Of a stretch of DNA of 64,000 nucleotides, positions 53,200-64,000 are shown piece after piece; positions within the stretch are counted from its first letter, which is position 1, and the number at the start of each line of letters is the position of its first letter. The stretch is taken from positions 21,275,702 through 21,339,701 of the forward strand of contig OU342816.1 of NCBI GenBank assembly GCA_910591455.2, in the 5' to 3' direction. The position numbers and the translations under genes are program-made. The notes beneath the pieces are model-generated. The model saw only the letters and a program-made list of their open reading frames with translations, had not been told where the DNA came from and ran no database searches. Origin of the DNA: Pholis gunnellus (taxonomy: Eukaryota; Chordata; Actinopteri; Perciformes; Pholidae).

Positions 53200-53639
53200 T
53201 AACGATGCACGTGATTGGCCCGTCGTGAGTTGGTGTATCCAATCAAACCCCAGTTTGCTGTTACCAGGAAGTAGAAGACGCGACGGACAACGCTGTATCT
53301 ATTGAACTGGTTGAGAAATGACGGATTAATGGACAGCTAATAATCATTCTGAAGGGGGGGGGGGGGTCGAACATTGATACATTGTTCACGGTTTCACGAA
53401 GCATGCCGCTGTCTGCCTCAGCAGAGCAGAGCTAGCAGTGACAGCTAACGGTATGCTAACTCACACCACGGTGGAAGTTACAGTAATTAAGCTAATGTAG
53501 CTAACGTTAGCTAACCTAAACTTTGTTGTTACTGCATTGCTTAAATTATGTCACGAACGTCGGTCGTAAAAACTAATTTGACCAACTTCACGTGTTAATG
53601 TTGTGTGTGTCGGGTAAACTAACTTTAGTTACCGTGAAA
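53200..53639 (+). promoter_or_regulatory. tmem218: tmem218 promoter / 5' untranslated region
   Basis: The 440 bp before the start codon is richer in CpG than its surroundings and carries two opposed CCAAT boxes (ATTGG at 53214-53218, CCAAT at 53239-53243), with no TATA box that stands out. At 53260-53271 GTTACC is followed by AGGAAG, a degenerate match to the RFX X-box (GTNRCC-RGYAAC) that drives many cilia genes. A 13-base G run (53354-53366) and a 16-bp palindrome TAGCTAACGTTAGCTA (53498-53513) also lie here. The transcription start is not determinable from sequence alone, and an untranslated first exon could exist. Confidence 0.5.
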
Positions 53640-53749
53640 ATGGCAAGCACCGTTTTGGAAGTCGGCACGGGCGTCTTCGTCATTGCGATCGTTTGGATTG
53701 TATTTCTTGTATTTGGGATGATGCTGCTGAGAGCATCTGCATCTGCAAA
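53640..53749 (+). CDS. tmem218: tmem218 coding exon 1
   Basis: This exon encodes residues 1-36 and the first two bases of Lys37. It starts MASTVLEVGTGVF and holds most of the first membrane span. The donor is AA|GTGAGT. The exon's plain continuation hits a stop inside the donor (TGA), so the frame requires splicing here. Confidence 0.92.
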
Positions 53750-56700
53750 GTGAGTGAGAACAACACCTCCACACACTCATTACACACACCCGGTTAGAAC
53801 GTATCGCATGCAGTGATAGAGAAAGCCCAGGGTTATCTGACAGTGAATCAGTCAATTCCTTAATCCCTGAACATTTCCTCCACTTTAACGTTGGTTTGAA
53901 TGTTGGCCAAAGCACACCTCTACTGGAACACAACTCTCTTCAACAGTGGCATTAGTAAGGTTTCCTCAGAAATTAGGCAATATGTGTGAGAGTTTTATTT
54001 CAATAAAATGCGAAAAAAAAACATTTTCATAAACCCAGCTCACTGTTGAACACAGTGGTGTGTTCAGGGGAGGACAGATGTAGTAATGTCAGGAAACTCA
54101 AAGCTGAAATAAAGTCGACGTCAAACTGAGTGAACTCAGATTCATAGCAGAATTTAAGCTGTATTGAACAGTTATGAATCAATTTCTGAAAAGAATGTAA
54201 CCTTGGCCTGTATTTCACACAGAAAGATTGTAACTCTATCATATTTTTTGCCACCTAAATATGTTCTTCTTTCCCTAGATAGATGAGCAAATATATCTAT
54301 TTTCCTAATGCTTACCTAAATTCTATGAAGCAATGCGGCTTTACCCACATACTGCTGTACTGATCGATAGCTGGGACCATGTTCTTTCCAATCCCTGCTT
54401 TTAGTACTTGTGCAAAGACTACAACAGACCCTAGTACTATTACAGTTGGTTCATTTCTTTCTAGAATGCACTGTGACACCAAACATTATGCACTTGTGTA
54501 AGATGCAATTACAGTACAGTCTAAATGGGGTGAAACATGGTGCCATTTACTTGATTGGAAAGTTAACAACTATTTAAAAACGCAATAAAGAATGCCATTG
54601 TTTTGATTGGTACTTGATAATGACATTATCCTCAGAAAACCCTGTGTTTACTGCAAGTCTTACTGCAAATCAGCAGTGGGAGTCCTCGTGTTATCCTTTG
54701 ACTTTATTTGAACTGTGTATGTGTGTTTTGTGTCCTGCCAGGTTAGGCATTATCCCCATATTCTTACTGGCTCTCACCATCACTCTGGTGCTGGTGTTGT
54801 TCCCGCGCAGCCCAGAGACAACCCCCCCTTTCAAAGAGACAGAGGTGAGCTGAATGCACATTAAACACTATTTCGCACTATTAAAATATTAAAATGCAAA
54901 TACCAGAGAGGAACATTTTTCCTCTACATCAAGAGGCAATTTAAACTTCTACCGCTGCCAAAGCTATGACAAGGAACTACTCCAAATCCGTGTTCTCGAC
55001 CTTTTATTGCATTAAAAACACAGAGTCTCGTGTTATCATCGTCTGTGCATGATGACAGCATAATGTAATTCAGTTTGGAAATAACAGCAGGCCTGGGATG
55101 TATACGGTTTGATGAGGGGCTATTTAGCTTTCATTACTACCAAATGTTTTGGGTACGGAGGCCACTGAGTGAAGAGACCCACCGACCAACTACATCTCAT
55201 GCCCACTTGTGTGCTCCCAAAAATGATATTTCTGTTCTCTCTTCTCATGCATCATGAAACATTTAAGAACAGTAACTACAGTCAAACAAACTTATCTTTA
55301 TCAAAGATCTATGGTCTTTCATATATTTGTGTGTGTCTGTGTGTGTGTATGGTCCAAACGCCGAAAGGCAAAGCTCTGATCATGTGTGGTTGTTACTCAG
55401 AACACAATGTGTTTGTGCTGATTGAGGATATAAGCTCTATTTAGGTTTGAGGTAGGTGAATTTAAACAACAACCCATCCCAAACAAAACCTCAACTCTGA
55501 TATAAGCCAGTATCCACAGTGCTGTAAGCCTGTAAATAGCATGTGTCATTGTGCACCCGTCTGTGTGTGTGCTTGTCATAAAGGCCTGCTCCGCTTTATC
55601 TTAGTCCAACAGCAACACAGAACAAACACTCCCCCCATGTCGCCTCGGGGTCGTGCCAATGAGCCAGCCAGATCTGCCAAGCAAGCTGCCACCCCATAGA
55701 AATAGCGAGCTCGCACTTTATAGCCTTTGTGCAAAGGCAGATAGCCGACCAGCAACAGAGAGAGGCGGCACGACGCGGCTTCCTGGGTGTCTGTACGGGT
55801 AGCATGAACCCATGGAGACCTCAGAAATTGGCTGTAGTGTTTAAAAGAGCTCACATTTAACATCCCTTGTAATGTTGACACCTTATAATGCTTGCAGAAA
55901 TCATCACCAACCATCGGTCTGCTTTGTTTAGAGTGCTCTGCCTTTATTGATTATCAAGTAGGCTGTTATTTCTTTAAATTGTGAGTGTATATCATTAATT
56001 AATGAAGCAATTATAGATATTCTCAAACAGTAGTTTATTTCATCAATTGAATATTTTTACCGTTTGCTTATTTCAATCGGTAGTTTTTAGAATTAAATAA
56101 AATACAACTTTCATTGTCCACAAATGTGGAAAATTGCTCATTCGGCATGACATTAAAATATAAACATAACAACAGCATTGACAGAATGTATCCTAATAAA
56201 AGACAGTATCAAGAATATAAGCAATACATCTGAAGAAATAAAGATTTAAATTGAGTGTGTAAGAATTGAGCAGAGGGATAGCTGAGCAGAACCCTGCCTC
56301 ATCGTTGAGAATTGAATCTGAAACGAATCAATTCCAACAGACCGTTTTCATACAGTATTAAAAATCCTCACATATGTGATCATAAACAGAATTCAAACAA
56401 AGGTACAAATGCATGTGAGGGTGAAAACCCGATTTACTAGCGATGAATACCTGAATATCATGTTTTGATGTGACTCATTTTCATTTCCTGAAATCATACA
56501 TGTAAGCAGAGAGATGTGTAAGAAATACCTAACCTATTGCTGTTAAACAAAAGTCAAATATCATAGTGCCAATTAGGCCAGTCCCAGACTGAGGGGGGGT
56601 CATACTAGACCCCCCCCCCCCCCCCACCCGTCTGCCAGCTACCACCCGTGCGCTCAATGGCACATTAATAAAACATGGCCCACACTTTGGGTTCCTGCTT

Positions 56701-56809
56701 GCTGTGTAATTGGCAAATTAAAAAGTGAGATGTGTTAAATGCATCCATAAGAAACAGCATACATCCCCCCCCCCACCCCACCCCCCTCTCCTAGACACCA
56801 GGCGGATAG

Positions 56810-56849
<40 letters not shown>

Positions 56850-59222
56850 CTACTGTGATTCCACAACAGCCCTGTGGAATCTCTCTTCAGTCAGCAGTAG
56901 GGCTCATACTACTGCTTCAGGGCGTTTTCTCAGTTTGTATTCACATATTCACCGACGACTCATGATTGAAATATTAACACAGACCCAGAGCTACGAGTGA
57001 AGCAGTGATTAAATCTGTCGATGGCAACTTCATGAACTCCAACTGCGCCTAACTTAAGCAACACCGATGCTAATCTCAATGATCTACTGTTTCTCCAAGT
57101 CGTGCGCCGGTTTGCTTAAGACCTGTAATCGACTCGTTACTCAGGATCAGATCAGGATCGGCGCCCCTGAATCAGCTGTTAGTTCTCAACGGTGAAACAA
57201 CAAACATGCCATGTCTTCAAATGCACTGCTGCACAGGTTATTCCCCCACACACACAGGTCCAGTTCCTGTACGGATCAATAAGCACTTGTCTGTATGTCC
57301 GAGCCCACAGGTTTGAGAGGCGGGGCTGACATGGATACAATCAGGAAGTACAGTAATATATGAAGTATCTCTTTATAAAGTGGTCACCAATCAATCTATC
57401 AGCACTCTCACTGCTTCTGTTAAATACACTCAGGCTATTGGCTGATCAGTGTTCCAATATCAGTACTCATTGTTCTGTAACATATTACTTCTTAACTTTA
57501 AGAGGAGACGTTAATATGCTGAATTTGAAACATGTTCTCGCGTGTTATGGGATTACATGTTTTTGTAACAACAGCGTAGACAGTATTGAATGTGGGTCAG
57601 TCGCAGTATCGGCACAGATACAGATCTGATACGTTGAATCAGTTTATCACTTCTCATTAAAGGGAGAGTTTAGTTGTTTTGCAGTGGGGTTGTATGAGGC
57701 ACTTCTCCATACTCAGCACAGAAGCAAAGCTATGTGTACTGCTGTGGACGCAGGCAGCAGCAAAACCTCTTTCAGACAGCTAAAGATACCAGTGTGAGTG
57801 TGACTGTATCTGGAGTATCTCTGCTGGTCTAGACTGCTCTACCACATGCTCTCACCAGAGCCACCAGACTCCATTGAAAGAAACAGATCACTGGAGTCGC
57901 TGGTCCACTGCTGCCTCGATCGGTTAGTGTGTTTGTGTTATTGTGTGACTTCGGCTCGTTTGGATTCACCAAAGTCACACAATAACACAAACTAACTAAC
58001 TGATTCTGCAAGGTAAAATTACATGTGTTTTACCCACGCTTCAGTTCCCCGTGGGTAATAAGATAAACTGGCGAAAATATTCTTAATTTAGCGTCTGCTA
58101 AAGGTGAGCCTTTCTTTTAGGGGTCTAATATATGTTTTCCTGCTGCCTCGACCACAGCAGTACATGGCTTTGCTTCCCTGCGGTAACTCCTGTCTCGCTT
58201 CTCCAAGCCGGGGGCGTGGCGACCAATCCTTCATTTCTCCCAAATAATAAACAAGTTGTAAATAGCAAACTATGTGAGAGTGTTTACTGAAGAGGTCATG
58301 AGGGAATTAACTTATATTTATGCCACCTTTCTACCATTTAGGACCCAAAATGTACCACTAGAGTTTGTTTAGGTTGTACTTGAAGTCTCCATCACTTTGT
58401 CAGCCGATGAATCAGTCAATACAGGTCTGCAGAATTCAGCAGTTTATCATTCAGAATCATCTCAAATGAAATCTAACTGTGCAGCCAAATAGGCACGTCG
58501 TCTCTCAAAGCATACGTCTGGCAGCAGTCAGCAGTTTATCACAAAAAGAAGCCAGCGAGAAGCTAACCCAAGTAACGATGTCTGTCAATGTCCAGATATG
58601 TCATACGGCATCAGCCAGTGTACGTTCTACAGCAGCATGAGTGGACCAGGTGACCCGTGCTTTCTAAGACTCTGTATTAGACATGTTGGATGAGCGGCCA
58701 TTGAAGCTTCCAGTGTGTCACATCAATCCACTTTCTGGTGACCGTCAGTTATTCTGCATTGTCAACTGTTAGAAAAATGAATTATATCAACTTATTTTGT
58801 GATCATTTGATTCAGACTTTGAAGGCAACACGTTATTGTCGATTTCCCTGTAACTGTGTGTTTGTATGGTGTGTCTGTCTGTAAACAGAGCACCCATCAC
58901 AGCCTCACATAAGGCTGCATGCTTTTAGACTAAGCCTCTATGAAGGCCCTCGCCTGACATCTAGTGGCTAATAGAGGAAATACAGAGTTCTGAACAGCCA
59001 TGCTTTCCCATGCATTGGATACTGTTTACTAGAGTGTGTAGTTCTTGAGAACCCCTGAAGGTGAACGGGTACACTCTTTCTCTACAGATAGTGGACACTT
59101 TGTTCATCGTACGCTACGTGCTGCTGGCGGTGGTGAGCGTGGTCTTTCTGGTGGTGTTCTTCATGCTGCTCCCCTTTCATTTCCTGGAGCCCGTGTATGC
59201 CAAGGCCTTAAGAACGCAGTAG
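53640..59222 (+). CDS. tmem218: Transmembrane protein 218, three coding exons
   Basis: The spliced reading frame is join(53640-53749, 54742-54844, 59088-59222), 115 residues plus a TAG stop, which equals the usual length of vertebrate TMEM218. All junctions obey GT-AG and keep frame (phase 2, then phase 0). Three hydrophobic spans are visible at about residues 11-31, 38-57 and 82-101, with a short charged linker containing PFKETE and IVDTLF before span 3. The C-terminal segment LEPVYAK is close to what I recall of the mammalian protein, as is the RYVLL start of span 3. The start codon has A at -3 and G at +4, and the exon begins directly with a signal-anchor-like hydrophobic stretch. In mammals TMEM218 is a membrane protein of the ciliary transition zone linked to Joubert/Meckel-type ciliopathy; that role is taken from the family and is not visible here. 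Introns are 992 and 4243 bp. No frameshift or premature stop is present. Confidence 0.93.
53750..54741 (+). other. tmem218: tmem218 intron 1
   Basis: This 992-bp GT-AG intron contains no open frame of note and no recognised repeat apart from short A/T-rich runs. Confidence 0.85.
54742..54844 (+). CDS. tmem218: tmem218 coding exon 2
   Basis: The acceptor is a pyrimidine-poor TTTTGTGTCCTGCCAG. The first base completes Lys37 and the exon encodes residues 38-71, with the second membrane span followed by a FPRSPE turn and the linker that ends KETE. The donor is GAG|GTGAGC. Length 103 bp gives an in-phase (phase 0) join to the last exon. Confidence 0.92.
56812..56848. repeat. CA microsatellite in tmem218 intron 2
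   Basis: About 18 CA units. A 16-base C run (56610-56625) lies about 190 bp before it. Confidence 0.93.
57721..58176. mobile_element. Fold-back / MITE-like element with nested hairpin
   Basis: The outer arms are 57721-57759 and 58141-58176. The right arm, read on the other strand, matches the left over about 36 positions with a few gaps and mismatches, sharing GAAGCAAAGC and TACTGCTGTGG. Inside, 57923-57951 and 57972-58000 form a second inverted repeat of 29 bp with only two mismatches around a 20-base loop. No transposase frame is present, so this is a non-autonomous element or a fold-back repeat. Flanking duplications are not clear and true ends may lie outside these coordinates. Confidence 0.55.
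59088..59222 (+). CDS. tmem218: tmem218 coding exon 3 with stop
   Basis: The acceptor CTCTTTCTCTACAG is strong. The exon encodes residues 72-115, from IVDTLFIVRY through the third membrane span to the C-terminus ALRTQ, then TAG. IVD followed by an aromatic residue and RYVLL, and the terminal LEPVYAK, are the best family landmarks in the protein. Confidence 0.93.
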   Translation: MVDTLFIVRYVLLAVVSVVFLVVFFMLLPFHFLEPVYAKALRTQ

Positions 59223-59785
59223 AGCTGCCAGGGTCAGAGCTGGCAGGGGGATCACATCGCTGATGTACACAACTTAAGAGAAGTAGGGCATGACGAGAGG
59301 CCCCCCGCTTCACAGGATGCCTCCCAAACAGAGACAGCAGGAGAGCAGTGTTTTCTCTCTTCATCGCCAACTGTTTATGTACAACCAGCAGAAATACATA
59401 TCCAACAGGACCCAGGTTGTTTTATTGTATCATTCAATACATGAGATGAAGAAAATGTTTTTTCACTATTATACTACAGTACTAAAAGTGTTCAATACTC
59501 CCTCCACCTTTTTCTTTTAAGAAAAAAGATTTAACTTGAATTAGTCAAGTTCTGGTGTTAGTGACATGAACCCTGTAACTCAGAATGAGAACGTTTAGTA
59601 AGAGCCTAAGTGCATCTTATGTCATTGTTACAGGTGTTTGAATCTGGCAGATTGCATTTGTGTCTTTTCTGACTAAACATTCTTAATACTCTTTTTTTTT
59701 TTTTGTATTACTAATTTCAATTGTAGCTATGCATTACTTCACCTTAATGATAACAAATGGATAATAAATGAAATAATAACATGTT
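59223..59785 (+). other. tmem218: tmem218 3' untranslated region with poly(A) signal
   Basis: After the stop codon there is no further coding sequence. A canonical AATAAA lies at 59763-59768 in an A/T-rich stretch, about 540 bases past the stop, with T-rich sequence before it (poly-T at about 59691-59704). Cleavage roughly 10-25 bases downstream is inferred. No transcript evidence is available. Confidence 0.55.
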
Positions 59786-60605
59786 TATTCTATATGTCTA
59801 TTCTGTTCTGTGTCTATTGTGTTATTTTGTTCTAAAATTACTCATTAAAAAAAGACATAATATGAAGTGACACAACCAAAATAGCATCACATTTATATTC
59901 AGTGTTTTATTAATATGTGATGAAATGACAGATGTGCTGCTCATTTTAGTTGACGACTACATATTTCTGGTTCCCAGATTCTTCGGTGCTGAAATGCTGA
60001 AAATCTAAATGGCACATTTTGCAATTGTGCCGGATGTCAATATTATTATTACAGAAACACTTTCATCACATTCAGTTGTCAGACAATCAGCTGAAACTAG
60101 AGTGGATTGTTTGTCTGACATTGTCATGCAAACATGAAGACAACTTTAAAATGACTAATGCCAACCAAAGTTTCTAAGTTTTGATTTTTCCTTATAATCT
60201 ACTTGGCTCATCTTTGTCTTCTAGCTTTTAGCTTTAAATAATAGCCCACATGGCTAATTCATGGTGCCAGAAAAGCATTCTCATTATACATATTTCATTT
60301 TGATATGTGTGAATCATATCATATGTGAATATTGTCTACTAATAGACTCAACTAGTCAACTGAATGGATAAATAGCCCTCTGGGCCTGTCTATTTGCAGT
60401 TGCTTCACATTTTAGTATTTTGATTGGTCCCTTTATCCATAAATATTAGCAGATTTTTTATGTTGATATACTGTATATTGTATATGTAGGTTCACTGCTC
60501 TCTGGCCAGCTGGTAAACCTATGTCTTCTGCCAACAACATTTCATTTTGTTGTTTATTCTCAACTCCGAGCGACAATCCAGTTTGCACGACATAGACTCA
60601 AAGTC

Positions 60606-60820
60606 TTTGAGCTAGAGTCCAAGTCACGTCTCAAGAATTTGAGCTAGAGTCCAAATCACATCTTAAGGCTTTGAGTTAGAGTCCAAGTCAAGTCTCAAGG
60701 CTTTGAGCTAGAGTCCAAATCAAGTCTCAAGGCTTTGAGCTAGAGTCCAAGTTTTAAGACTTTGAGGTGGAGTGCAAGTCAAGTCTCATATGTTTGAGCT
60801 CGAGTCCAAGAGAAGTGTCA
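60606..60820 (+). repeat. 32-bp tandem repeat, about 6.5 copies
   Basis: The unit reads TTTGAGCTAGAGTCCAAGTC then AAGTCTCAAGGC. Successive TTTGAG starts at 60606 and 60638 give a 32-bp period, with one shortened unit near 60750 and growing divergence at the 3' end. A related stray phrase (TTGAGTCCAAGTC) lies at about 61154. Confidence 0.85.
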
Positions 60821-61842
60821 GGTCTCTACTGATTGTAATGAGTGTTCTATTATCTGCTGCATGTCGTCCGGTCTGCTTAGAACACAGCATAGCTATGTAT
60901 AAGAAATTAAACAATGAAAACTTTAATTCCAATTAAATAACTGTATTTTGCCCTGAAAAAGAGATAAAGGCTGAGGTCATTCAGGGTACCAGAATAATAT
61001 TGCTAACATTATTAGGCATGCAATAATAACCGTAGCCTGTTCTTCAATAGCAGTTAGAGTACAACCATATTGTATAATTACACTGGGTGTCTCACTAATG
61101 ACAGCTTATAATCTACTGTAAGACATCCCTCTAACCTCTCAAACACAGAGATTCTTGAGTCCAAGTCCCAGGACTAAGTCCCCATATCTGCTGGTAGGTG
61201 AACTTTGTTGACTTTGGACAGAGCAACGTTATCTGTTTCCCTCCGGTCTTTATGCTGAGCGTAGTCAGCCAGCTGCCGGTTGTAGTTTCTTATTTACCGT
61301 ACACACATTGAGGGGTATCAATCTTCTCAACAAACTATCAGCAAGAAAGCAAATAAGCATATTTTTCATGTCAAAATATTCCTTTAAGCTATTCATGAAA
61401 TAAACGGCTCGCTAGTCCAAGGAAGGTGCATCGTTAGTTTATGTGTGTGTAGTAAGAGCTTTAATGAGAATTGGGCAGGTGATTTATGAAAAGGAACATC
61501 TACTACTAACGCCTAGCTTCCTTATGCGCCAACTTTGTCAAACATCTCCATTTCATCACAGCATTGTAACATAACATGTAAACAACAGTTTCTAGTAGAT
61601 TTCCCTTTGAGGGGTTCTTTAGAAGCTGTGTATGTGTTTTGCAATTGTGCATTGCTATTCTACATTTTGGTTACGCATTTCGCCGACCATTGAATCATAT
61701 CCTGTACTGTGTTGTCAGTACTTTGACAAACACCGAGCTGCATTCACATGGTTATGATGCTGATTCCATGGGGTATGAATAAGCAGATGATAGCATAGAG
61801 AATAATGAGCTTTTGCAGTCTGGAGGCGCAATTCTAAACACT

Positions 61843-61844
<2 letters not shown>

Positions 61845-61875
<31 letters not shown>
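61845..61875. repeat. 31-base poly(C) tract
   Basis: This is the longest homopolymer in the window, uninterrupted. Confidence 0.95.
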
Positions 61876-64000
61876 ACCTCCATTTTAAAAGTGTGAAGCC
61901 CAAGGAGACGTGGAGTGGAATTCCAACCAGGATGATGAAAGAGAATCTAATGAATCAAAACCAATCCTATTAGTTCCAGCCCACATCTCCATACTGTGGT
62001 TCTTTTTCCGTGCAACAATCCACCGCATGATTTCACACAAGCTGGGGAACTGGGGTATTTCAGCAGGGTGGGACAGGGGATCTAAAACCTTTCAACCTAG
62101 AGGGACTTGTTGCCTGTAATTGACCGCATGATTACCGCAAAACATGATCTTAGCCCCCGCAGAAAGTGGCACTGAATAACGAGCCGATTAGAGTGCAATG
62201 AAACTAAAGGAGAGGTTCCAGAAACTCCCTTTAACATTAACAACACATCTTTGGGTTCTATCACTTTGACTTGTCAGCAAGATTGCCAATTTGAGGAGAT
62301 TCTGCTGCAGTTTATATGTCAAGGTGACAATGCAAAAGATGTCTGTAACAGTTCCTCACTGTCTTGAAGTCTTCAAAGTCAAGTTCTCCAAAATCCCCAA
62401 AGTCTATTCCTTGGTTTGCTCTCTGGTTCTCACACACTCTCTCACTCTACCTCACCTTTTAAAGCTTTCTCTCTCCCACATCTTACTCTTTCCCTCCACC
62501 CTTGCCTCATTTTAATTTTTGCTACTAAACTCTGTCTCTGGGGAGTGGGAAACTGAGAAGAACAAAGAATGTGGGGGTTTGAGGATAATTTGGAACTGTG
62601 AGACACAGTCTTTGTGGCGCAGCCAGCTGGACATATAAAGAGATGGGGGTGGGTGAGATAGAGAAAGGGGGAGCAATGCAAGGGCAAAGAGGTGTGAGCG
62701 GAAAGCTCAGGGTGCTCGGTTTTGAAACCGCGGAGGGGACGGGGTGCGCTCCTCTCCTCCTCTCCTGCATTCAGATGCATTGAAGCAGAACTCCTGGCTT
62801 GCCGTTCACATCCTCAGCCATCTTGCCCTCTGTTTGTGATACGGGTACCGTCACCGCCCCACCCAGCGCTCACAACACTGAATATCCATTAAAGATTTTG
62901 GGCATAGTTGGATCACTTATCCCAAAAGAATGTGTTTCAGTTCATGTTAAATCAAGCAGACAGCAATGTTTGCAATCCTTTCAAAAAGTCTGGTAAATAA
63001 AACTTGATGAGGGCTCCATGGGGTAAAACTAAAAGTGAAGGAGTTCATTTTAAATCCTAATATAGGCATGGATTAAATAAGGGTTTATTAGCCAACAAGT
63101 GGATGTTTGGCAAACCTAAAGACACCAGAGTTCACTCGCTGGGTATTTCACTAAGCTGTGAAAGAGTTGGTGATGGAACGTGGAAATGAACTGGGGCCTT
63201 GTCACCCAAGCAACAAACTTTGGGGCCAAGAAGAGTTTTTTTCTCAGCGCTGCCTGGTCGTGCTCTATTATGCACGTTTGTGTATAGCCAGGGGATGCTA
63301 TAATTGCAACACACACTAGGGGGGCAAAATCCTCAATCTGAGACCCTGGTGTTGCCTTGGCCTTTTACCTCTCTCTCTCGGGAAGGAATTACCCTGCTGC
63401 TCTGCCTCTCGGTTGGACCATGATTAGAGATTAGAGGTCAGGTCGCTCACCAATAGCCCTCTGCTGCTTGGACATGACACCCCATCGTGGGGCCGCAGCT
63501 AGGCCCCATGGGGGGTTCCATTTTGACAGTACTGAAGACATGATTGAATATTGGCCAGGCTTAGAAAGGCAATGGCTACACTGATCAAAGAAAGTGTTCA
63601 CAATAGTGTAACATGGGTGGCCACAGTGATCCATGGAGCATGCTCAGTTCCTGCTCAGCTCCAACTTGCCTGCATTTTAATATTTGAGCTTTTGTATTGA
63701 CCTACCTTTTGGCCCAAACCAACAAAAGTGATGTGATTTAGAAATATGACTTGATGCTCATAAAGATTAAATGAAAATGTTAATATCACTATATAAATAC
63801 TCTGGTATTTCATAAATTTCACCACTGCCAACATCGAAGAATAGGTCCACAATTTGTAAAGTCTGTTTACAGCAGTGTCCAGAACACTGAAATAGAAAAC
63901 AGTCTGATAGTCAATCAAGTGGGTGTCTTCCACAGTTAAGATCTATTTAGTGAGGGCTGCAAACTTGCGGCCTACTGCTGCTCGGGCCTTGGCCTTGCTT

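Larger units (their letters stand above)
54845..59087 (+). other. tmem218: tmem218 intron 2
   Basis: This 4243-bp intron carries a 16-base C run (56610-56625), a CA repeat (56812-56848), repeat-like sequence at about 57380-57640 and a fold-back element at 57721-58176. No extra exon could be supported. Confidence 0.85.
59786..64000. other. Non-coding downstream of tmem218
   Basis: It contains the 32-bp tandem array and the long C run. I looked for exons of slc37a2, the mammalian neighbour on this side, and found none. Confidence 0.55.

Noticed and set aside
53498..53513. TAGCTAACGTTAGCTA palindrome as a specific regulatory site
   Set aside because: GCTAACGTTAGC-type strings are very frequent in teleost DNA, so it has little specific meaning.
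63431..63634. Minus-strand 67-codon frame reaching a donor-like GGTGAGC near 63446
   Set aside because: The peptide shows no family resemblance and no matching acceptor or second exon was found.
59790..64000. Possible slc37a2 exons on the minus strand
   Set aside because: Syntenic order would predict slc37a2 here, but no segment reads like this sugar-phosphate exchanger.

Overview
This window looks like nuclear DNA from a bony fish, probably a percomorph-type teleost. The evidence is abundant CA/GT, TA and GACA microsatellites, many poly(G)/poly(C) runs, several interspersed repeats typical of teleost genomes, and a vertebrate gene with GT-AG introns. There are no bacterial-style operons. 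Almost none of the long open frames look coding.

Only one protein-coding gene can be assembled with confidence. It is tmem218, on the + strand, with three coding exons at 53640-53749, 54742-54844 and 59088-59222. They encode 115 residues with three membrane spans. The family member in other vertebrates is a protein of the ciliary transition zone. About 2.1 kb upstream, on the opposite strand, lies a CpG-rich block with a consensus CRE (51569-51576) and a short open segment that ends at a strong splice donor (51501|51500). TMEM218 and PKNOX2 sit head to head in mammals, so this is a candidate first exon and promoter of pknox2 transcribed leftwards. If so, most of positions 1-51500 is a very large 5' intron of pknox2. 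I found no pknox2 coding exon there, so this remains an inference.

Region by region: 1-51500 is non-coding DNA. It holds an L2-type LINE 3' fragment invaded by a 28-bp minisatellite (3349-4324), a decayed RecQ-like helicase fragment (5785-6260), two copies of one dispersed repeat (7753-8200 and 12926-13125), two copies of a second with terminal inverted repeats (36370-36880 and 45941-46375), a diverged local tandem duplication (32728-33439), further teleost repeats (30440-30725, 34625-34850, 40079-40331, 47806-48070) and many simple repeats. 51501-53639 is the presumed bidirectional promoter interval. 53640-59790 is tmem218, whose second intron carries a fold-back element (57721-58176) with a near-perfect internal hairpin. 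59790-64000 is non-coding, with a 32-bp tandem repeat (60606-60820) and a 31-base poly(C) run.

I found no new multi-gene system. The most useful leads are the putative pknox2/tmem218 divergent promoter, the LINE-borne minisatellite, the nested fold-back element, a 20-bp perfect palindrome at 628-647 and the density of poly(G)/poly(C) tracts.
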